DNA from: Takakia lepidozioides
Taxonomy: Eukaryota; Streptophyta; Takakiopsida; Takakiales; Takakiaceae
Length of the DNA stretch: 64,000 nt
Assembly (NCBI GenBank): GCA_030704615.1
Contig: CM060731.1
Location: 10,850,001 to 10,914,000, forward strand
Direction of reading: 5' to 3'
The notes below the pieces were generated by a model. It saw only the letters and a program-made list of their open reading frames with translations, made no database searches and was not told the origin of the DNA. Shown one piece after another: positions 58,771 through 64,000 of the stretch (position 1 is the first letter of the stretch; each line of letters begins with the position of its first letter). The position numbers and the translations under genes are program-made.

Positions 58771-59178
58771 TGGTTGGGTTTGAAGCAACTCACTAATGGT
58801 TGTGGTTGTGGCTGCTGTAGGAGTATAGGGGAGCGGTGGTAGGATGCAGGGAAGGTTGGAGCTTGGTGAGGGGCTTGGTCTAGGTGGGTCAGTGGGATCG
58901 TCTTGAAGGTGGAGTGCTTGGCGTTGGCGAATTCGGGCTAGGGGGACCGGGATCGTCGTCATTCTCAACAGGACTTCAAGGTTCAGTGGCAATTTAGTTT
59001 AGCTCTAATTTCTGCAACCTTGCCCTTACACACTTTTTCAACTTTTGAACTTTTAATCCTAGACCATGCAATAATTAAAAGAAACCTCAATAACCTCAGT
59101 GAAAATGTGAAAATTTCACGCTCATAATCATGAGCTTGAAATATATTTTGCGGATTGCAAAGCGTTATCAGCAACCCC
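58771..59178. other. Intergenic, nothing recognised
   Basis: A minus-strand frame at 58,992-58,765 is proline-rich because of GGTGGG-type words on the plus strand, and has no family match. Nothing else was recognised before the SINE. Confidence 0.35.
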
Positions 59179-59202
59179 TGCCAATTATGAATTTAACCAA
59201 CA

Positions 59203-59430
59203 GTTGGTAGCTCAGTTGGATATTGCTCTTAGTGCTACCCAGATGATTCTGGGGTCAAATCCTGCTACCTTGATGGTTGTGGTATGTTCTTCTCCCCCTT
59301 CCCTTGGGTGGTGTCCCATGCGAAAGCCTTCACGGCGAGGGTACTCTGAAAGAGGTTATTTTTTCCTCTCACTACGAGCTATCGCTCCCAGGTGTTTCCC
59401 TTCTAAAGAAAACAATAAAAAAAAAAAAAT
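59203..59430 (+). mobile_element. tRNA-derived SINE, family A, copy 2
   Basis: The head TTGGTAGCTCAGTTGGATAT (A-box) and GGGGTCAAATCC (B-box) is followed by a body with CTGAAAGAGGTT and the 3' end TATCGCTCCCAGGTGTTTCC, then an A-rich tail. Head and end match the copy at 31,255-31,474. Flanks TGCCAATTATGAAT (59,179) and TGCCCATTATAAAAT (59,431) are an imperfect target duplication. Confidence 0.75.
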
Positions 59431-59438
59431 TGCCCATT

Positions 59439-61486
59439 ATAAAATGTGATAGGTCCATTATAATGCATAATCTACTACCCCTCACATGGACTGATCATAT
59501 TCCTCGAACTGCTGGACTATTACGGGATTATATTTGACCTAAAAAGTGGTGGAATAGGCCACCCAAGACATTTACGTAACTTGAAGCTGCAATTCAGTTT
59601 GTTGGGAGATGAGGTCGTGGATAAATTCTGTCAAACTTTGTACCGCACTTGTAGATTTGCACTGTTTGCGTAAGGACTAAGATGGCATGTCTGTTACACT
59701 AGGTACCTCTCATCTACCCAATAAGGTGTAGAGAGAAAGCATTTCAAACATTGCAAGACTAGTTTTTACTCCAGATCCCACACTTCTTTCTACTCTACTC
59801 TTCATAACAGTTGTGTTTAGACATAGGAAAGTGTATTCAAACCAACCAATTCCTAGTTTACATAAACAAGATTTTCTGTTCCCCAACTGTATTCATTGTT
59901 CTTCAAATCTGCAGCCTTTTGTGTAGGCAGGGTGCCTTTCTATCTACAACCAATGTAGCTGTGTGTTGAGCAGTAGGCTCTGTAAACTCACTGGACCTTA
60001 GAAAACACACTTTATCTACAACCATTCACCCTGGATATAGGGTGAGGGGAAGGGAAGTAGCTTTTGTGTGTGCTACCTTCAACCTGAGGCTTCTCTCTGA
60101 TCTGCTTGAGGTCCCATCGCTACCAACTCACCCACACATCCATTTACTCTCTAGCAACAGAAACTAGCTAGGCATCAGTGCTCGCGTATTCCTTTACCAG
60201 CATATTTTCTTCCCACTATTGATTGCTGACGATTGGGAGCTCCACACGGGTTTTTTTCTAGCCCAAATAGCAGATGCCCACCTCCTTCACCCGCAGAGCA
60301 TAAATCTTTTCCCAATATTTGTCACTGACAAATGGTGGTTGCCACATGAGGATTTTGGCCCAGAGAGCAGGTGCTCCCGCTGCACTGGACAACAACAAAT
60401 AGTGTGCAAAGATTATGGTTTGCTGGTGAAATCCTTCCCCCACTATATAGTGATTACCTCCCTTCACTTTCATTACTAGATTCAGGAAAGCACCCCTAGA
60501 TTAGTGTAAGTGGTTATAAAGTATGAAATACAGCAATTTTAACCCCTAATGGACGAGTCGACCTGATTCGGGTCGATTGGATATTTCGACCGTCAGTGGG
60601 CCCCTTGGATGAATCTGGATGAAGATGGGCCCTGAACAAAAGTTGTAGCCCTTGAGATTCTGCGCCGGACAAAATTTATTGCACCCTAATTGGACAAATC
60701 CTGCGCCGTCAGGATTTTTTGAAGTGATGATGAGCACCCAAAATCCAATGGTTTCTGACCCTCCACGGGCTTTGACCTAGCCACGTGGCAGGCAAAATGG
60801 GCATTGGTGGCCCGATGCCGGCGATCGGGTGCATGCAGGGTTGGCATGTCCGCCCGTGCGGACATGGGATGCCACCCTGTGGCCAGTGATGGGTGGCGGC
60901 AGCGTGGAACGAGCTCTCTCTTCGCACGCACAGAGTCTGGGTTCCTGGAGCTTGCAAATCGTGGCCCTTCTCGCATTTCCTTGGCGCTTTTGTGTGCATG
61001 TTTTTTCCGTGGATCGCCTGCATTCGCTTCGTAGGGGGTGTATTTATGGGCTTCATTTTCGGGTCATGGCGACTTACCTCTCCCAGGCTCAAAAGTGGCG
61101 GGAGCTGTTCCGTTTCCTGCTGTGTGTTCTAGACATTAGAGCTCAGGGTGTGATTGCATTTACGCAGCTGTTAGGGCTGAGTGTTTGGCGTTTAGATTCT
61201 TGTGCCCTGCCGAATTTTCATTGTAATGCAAGTTGTCATTTTTTCTTGCATGTCGTTTTGTGAAATGCTTTTATGCATTTGGGCTCTGTGTTTTGTGTGG
61301 TAGGGGATGGTTGCAGGGGAGCGTGGTGTGTTGGGGTTTCATTTTGCAGTTGGTTTTGGAGAGTTTGCAAAATTCGCCGACGTACATCCTTCCTTCCTGT
61401 GCTTGGGGAAGATGGGCCATCTGCATTGATTCATCGTGAGGGCTTGCATTCATTTCTTGTGATCTCTGTCGGTCTCAGGGATTTGT
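59439..61486. other. Gene-poor stretch upstream of piggyBac remnant
   Basis: No exon was recognised. From about 60,700 the sequence becomes GC-richer, and moderate frames exist on both strands (for example 127 codons at 61,092-60,709, minus; 144 codons at 60,829-61,263, plus) without known motifs. The 5' end of the piggyBac-like element may lie in this part, but I could not find a TTAA-flanked terminus. Confidence 0.35.
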
Positions 61487-62640
61487 ATGGCACCAAAGAG
61501 GAAGGACGCTCCTGTGCCTGAGCCACCGTCGCCCCCACCCGAGCTTGCAGCTGTCGCGGAGGTTATAAGGGAGTGGGCGCTTGAGGAGCAGCACTGCACT
61601 CCCGAGCAGTGCAAGGTAATATTGGGGTGTCTGTCTCATGCCTTCCTCTGTAGTTTGCCTCCACCGCCGTTCGCCAATCGTTGGCCTCGCCACCCTCGTC
61701 CTCACAATTTTCGCTTTCTGTTTAGACGCCAGGTGGCTCTAGTTCTTGGTTGGAGAGAGAGAAGAGAGGAAGGTGATAAGGAGGGGTTCAGTGACGCTGT
61801 GAATTCTGTTTTGAGAGATGATGTCTGGCCCGATGCCGACAGTCAGGCGTCTGAAGGAGTTGGCTCGTGCAAAGAGGTCGGTTCCTGCAAGTGTGACAGC
61901 ACCTCCCAAAGGTGTGGTGAGGAAAAAAAATAAGGGAGTGGTGAATTCAGGTGTTGTGGGATGTGTTGGCGGGCCTCTGGGTGCTGGGAGCATGCTTGCC
62001 GTCGGTCGGGCTGCTTTGGGGGACATGCATCCCAACACTGGTGCACTGGTTCCTTTTGGTGAGGGGTCTTCTAATCCTGTTTTGGGCCACGATGAGGCCT
62101 CCTCCGACGTGGACGAGGATTTTGAGGGTGACGATGGGTACATGGGCGACTCTGCTGACGAAGCAGACTGGGAAAACGAGGTGGTTGATATGGAGTGTGA
62201 TGAGGAAATCTCGGCCGATTTTGTGGAGATGTTCAAGGCGAAGACGTGGGAAACCAACGCAGGCTCTGACTTTGTGAGTGATAGAGCTGCGCACAAAGAA
62301 GTGGTGGCATCGTCTGTTTTTTTTTCTTATGGATACCACGCTAGTGAATGCGTATATCTTGCATTCTGCAATGGAGAGAAGGAGGGGGCGTCGGGCCATG
62401 ACCCATCTACAATTCAATCTGGCTGTGACATATGGTTTGACATGGGGTTGCTGCACTGACAACATTGACACCACGGGGGATTCAGAATGCACGTTTGTGC
62501 ATCAGTGCCTTCACACCACACGGCGACGAGTGTGTGTCATGTGCCATGTTCGTACTCACCATTACTGCCCTGGCTGCGATGGCAACCACTTGTGCCTTGG
62601 GCGGTGTTGGAATGAGGCACACCGGCATGCCTTGAGGTGA
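61487..62640 (+). pseudogene. piggyBac-like transposase remnant, internally deleted
   Basis: piggyBac transposases are DDD-type enzymes that move DNA between TTAA sites. The C-terminal part (62,278-62,640) reads RTKKWWHRLFFFLMDTTLVN, AYILHS, LQFNLAV, then a cysteine-rich zinc domain VCVMCHVRTHHYCPGC and LCLGRCWNEAHRH. This is the family's standard end, with KWW, NAYIL and a C-x2-C...C-x2-C...C...H pattern. The N-terminal part begins MAPKRKDAPVPEPPSPPPEL at 61,487 with a donor-like AAG|GTAATA at 61,616. A very acidic stretch follows (DVDEDFEGDDGYMGDSADEA) near 62,110, as piggyBac N-termini often have. The catalytic core between them is absent, and frames shift. The C-terminal identity is firmer than the N-terminal link. 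Confidence 0.65.
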
Positions 62641-63400
62641 CTGAATTCTGGCTTGTTGCACTATCTTCTTTCTTTGTCTGTGCATATGTTTGTGTGGGTG
62701 GGGGTTCACCAAGGTGTGGGACTGCATGCAGGTATGCTGGAGGCTATGGATGGCGTGTGTGCGTGGGGCGTGGGGTGTGGGTATCTCTGATCTGTGGTGG
62801 GTATGGGTTCTTCTCAGGTTGGGGGGTTGTGTGTGTCCATGTTGGTTGATGGGCAGTGGGGGTCATAGGGGGCTGGTGGTGACGGTTCAATGGCAGTGGA
62901 GGGGTGTGGGGATCATGCTGCTGCTGGTTGATGGGCAGTTTTGGGAGTGGGGGGGTCATGGGGGTCTGCTGCTTGCTCATTGTGGGCTGTTTTGGTGATG
63001 GGGGAAGGGCTGGTGATGGTTCACAGGCTGTGGGGGTGAAGGGGATCTGCTGCTACTGGTTGAGGGGCTGTGGAGGTGATGGGGGTCCTTCAGTGTTGGC
63101 GTGCGTGCGTTGTGTTTGGGTGGTTTCACAGTTCTGGGGGGGGGGGCAGCAGTCATGCTTGCTGGTTGTGGTTTTGGGGGTGCTGCTTGCTACTTGGGAG
63201 AGCGGAAACTGTCTGCACACTGGGCAGATCGGGGGGTTCAACTCCCCCCCAGTTCGTGGATCATGTCTTCGGGGTGGTGTGTGGTTTGGGTTCGCTACAT
63301 TCAAAAGAAAAGCAGGAGCTCACGGGGAGCTTGAACACAGATGGGCCACATTCATGACGGTTGGTAGTTGTTAGTTTTTCAGTTGCCTGTCGGGTGGAAC
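62641..63400 (+). repeat. G/T-rich tract with degenerate repeats and long G-runs
   Basis: The plus strand is strongly G-rich. Words such as GGTTGATGGGCAGT, GGGGGTCATGGGGGTCTGCT and GGTGATGGGGG recur at irregular spacing between about 62,840 and 63,100, and a run of ten G lies at about 63,137-63,146. Many closely spaced G-runs of three or more could form G-quadruplexes. The long frames on both strands here are composition artefacts. Confidence 0.6.
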
Positions 63401-64000
63401 TCCGAAACGTCGGGCGTTCCCGGGCCCTTTTTTGGGTGTCGATTTTGGGGTCCCCCGAGTTTTGTGTGTCAATCGGTGACGTAGCCCCCTTTCTGTAGCC
63501 GGAATTGTCTACCGGCTCAGGCAATACATTACCTGAGCTGGGATTCAAGTAGAAATACACCTACTTACAAATCTCTGCCTGCATTTTGGTTAGAATTCAG
63601 AAATTCTTTTTGGAGGTAGTAGGAAATCATAGGAGGAACAATTCCACCGTTGGAATTCTGGTTCCAATGAAAATTTTGACCCCTATGGCTGAATTACAGG
63701 TCAATTGAAGCAAATAGTGCTTTTTGACCCCCCTGTTTTCCCATACAAAGGAGCCCTATGCAGATTTTGGAATTGTGCTTTGCAAATTTGGGGCAAGTTG
63801 CTTTAGGTGCCTGAGAATGGTTGGGGTCTTGGACCGAAAAAATATTTTTTCGGTCCAACTGCCTGGTCAAACCAATTTTTCCCTCTAAAATTGGAATACA
63901 CTACAGATTTAGAGCTTACCATTTTGTTATTATCTTCCTAATGACACGGTGAAATGGGCTGAAAGTCTTACAGCAGGTGCATGAGGTAGGTAGCGTCCTT
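63401..64000. other. Unassigned right end with a perfect 26-bp palindrome
   Basis: At 63,831-63,856 the sequence GGACCGAAAAAATA followed by TTTTTTCGGTCC is a perfect inverted repeat. No gene was recognised around it. The remainder is AT-rich with no domain-bearing frame, and the window ends inside it. Confidence 0.5.

Noticed and set aside
60686-61453. Frames of 60-144 codons on both strands
   Set aside because: They overlap on opposite strands in a GC-richer stretch and show no domain, start context or splice structure.
62690-63374. Frames of 70-156 codons rich in Gly, Trp, Cys and Val
   Set aside because: They reflect the G/T-rich composition of the plus strand. The residue pattern is what GGG, TGG and GTG words would give in any frame.

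Overview
The window looks like nuclear DNA of a land plant, most likely a non-seed plant (fern, lycophyte or bryophyte grade). Evidence: an intron-rich plastid-type glucose-6-phosphate isomerase gene, a plant PUX (UBA-SEP-UBX) gene, a HUELLENLOS-like mitochondrial uL14 exon, PLS/DYW-class PPR pseudogenes, a degraded plastid rpl16-rpl14 fragment, and CACTA and Ty3/gypsy elements. A DNMT3-like methyltransferase domain and piggyBac- and Crypton-like remnants are unusual for flowering plants. The species cannot be fixed from the sequence alone.

Layout. 0.7-4.5 kb: a decayed PPR-DYW gene behind a repeated leader. About 5.3 kb: a tRNA-Leu-like pseudogene. 5.9-6.2 kb (-): last exon of a mitochondrial uL14 gene. 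7.1-8.2 kb: C-terminal piece of a CACTA transposase. 10.6-14.8 kb (-): a broken Ty3/gypsy element whose pol carries two tandem copies of a DNMT3-like cytosine methyltransferase domain upstream of reverse transcriptase, and whose RNase H is interrupted by a chimera of two host-gene exons. 14.8-17.3 kb: more PPR debris, ending in a 197-bp tandem array derived from PPR sequence. 18.3-19.0 kb: two exons of an SDN-like small-RNA exonuclease. 21.3-27.9 kb (+): an apparently intact 14-exon plastid GPI gene (639 aa). 28.8-31.0 kb (-): an apparently intact 5-exon PUX gene (423 aa). 31-34 kb: SINEs and a pogo/Emigrant-like MITE. 36.3-43.9 kb (-): a 16-exon gene for a bacterial-type acetolactate synthase-like ThDP enzyme, carrying a frameshift, a nonsense codon and a non-GT donor. 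46.6-46.9 kb: a hAT-like MITE. 48.9-56.8 kb: a mosaic of plastid rpl16 intron/exon/rpl14 DNA and rearranged pieces of a second Ty3/gypsy element. 57.9-58.7 kb: a tyrosine-recombinase remnant. 59.2 kb: a second SINE copy. 61.5-62.6 kb: a piggyBac-like remnant. 62.7-63.3 kb: a G-rich tract.

Only GPI and PUX can be read as complete genes. GPI links plastid glycolysis and starch synthesis; PUX is a Cdc48/p97 cofactor. Most of the rest is mobile or decaying DNA. The best candidates for something new are the methyltransferase-bearing gypsy element, the exon chimera inside it, the decaying bacterial-type ThDP enzyme gene, and the conversion of PPR sequence into an out-of-frame satellite-like array.
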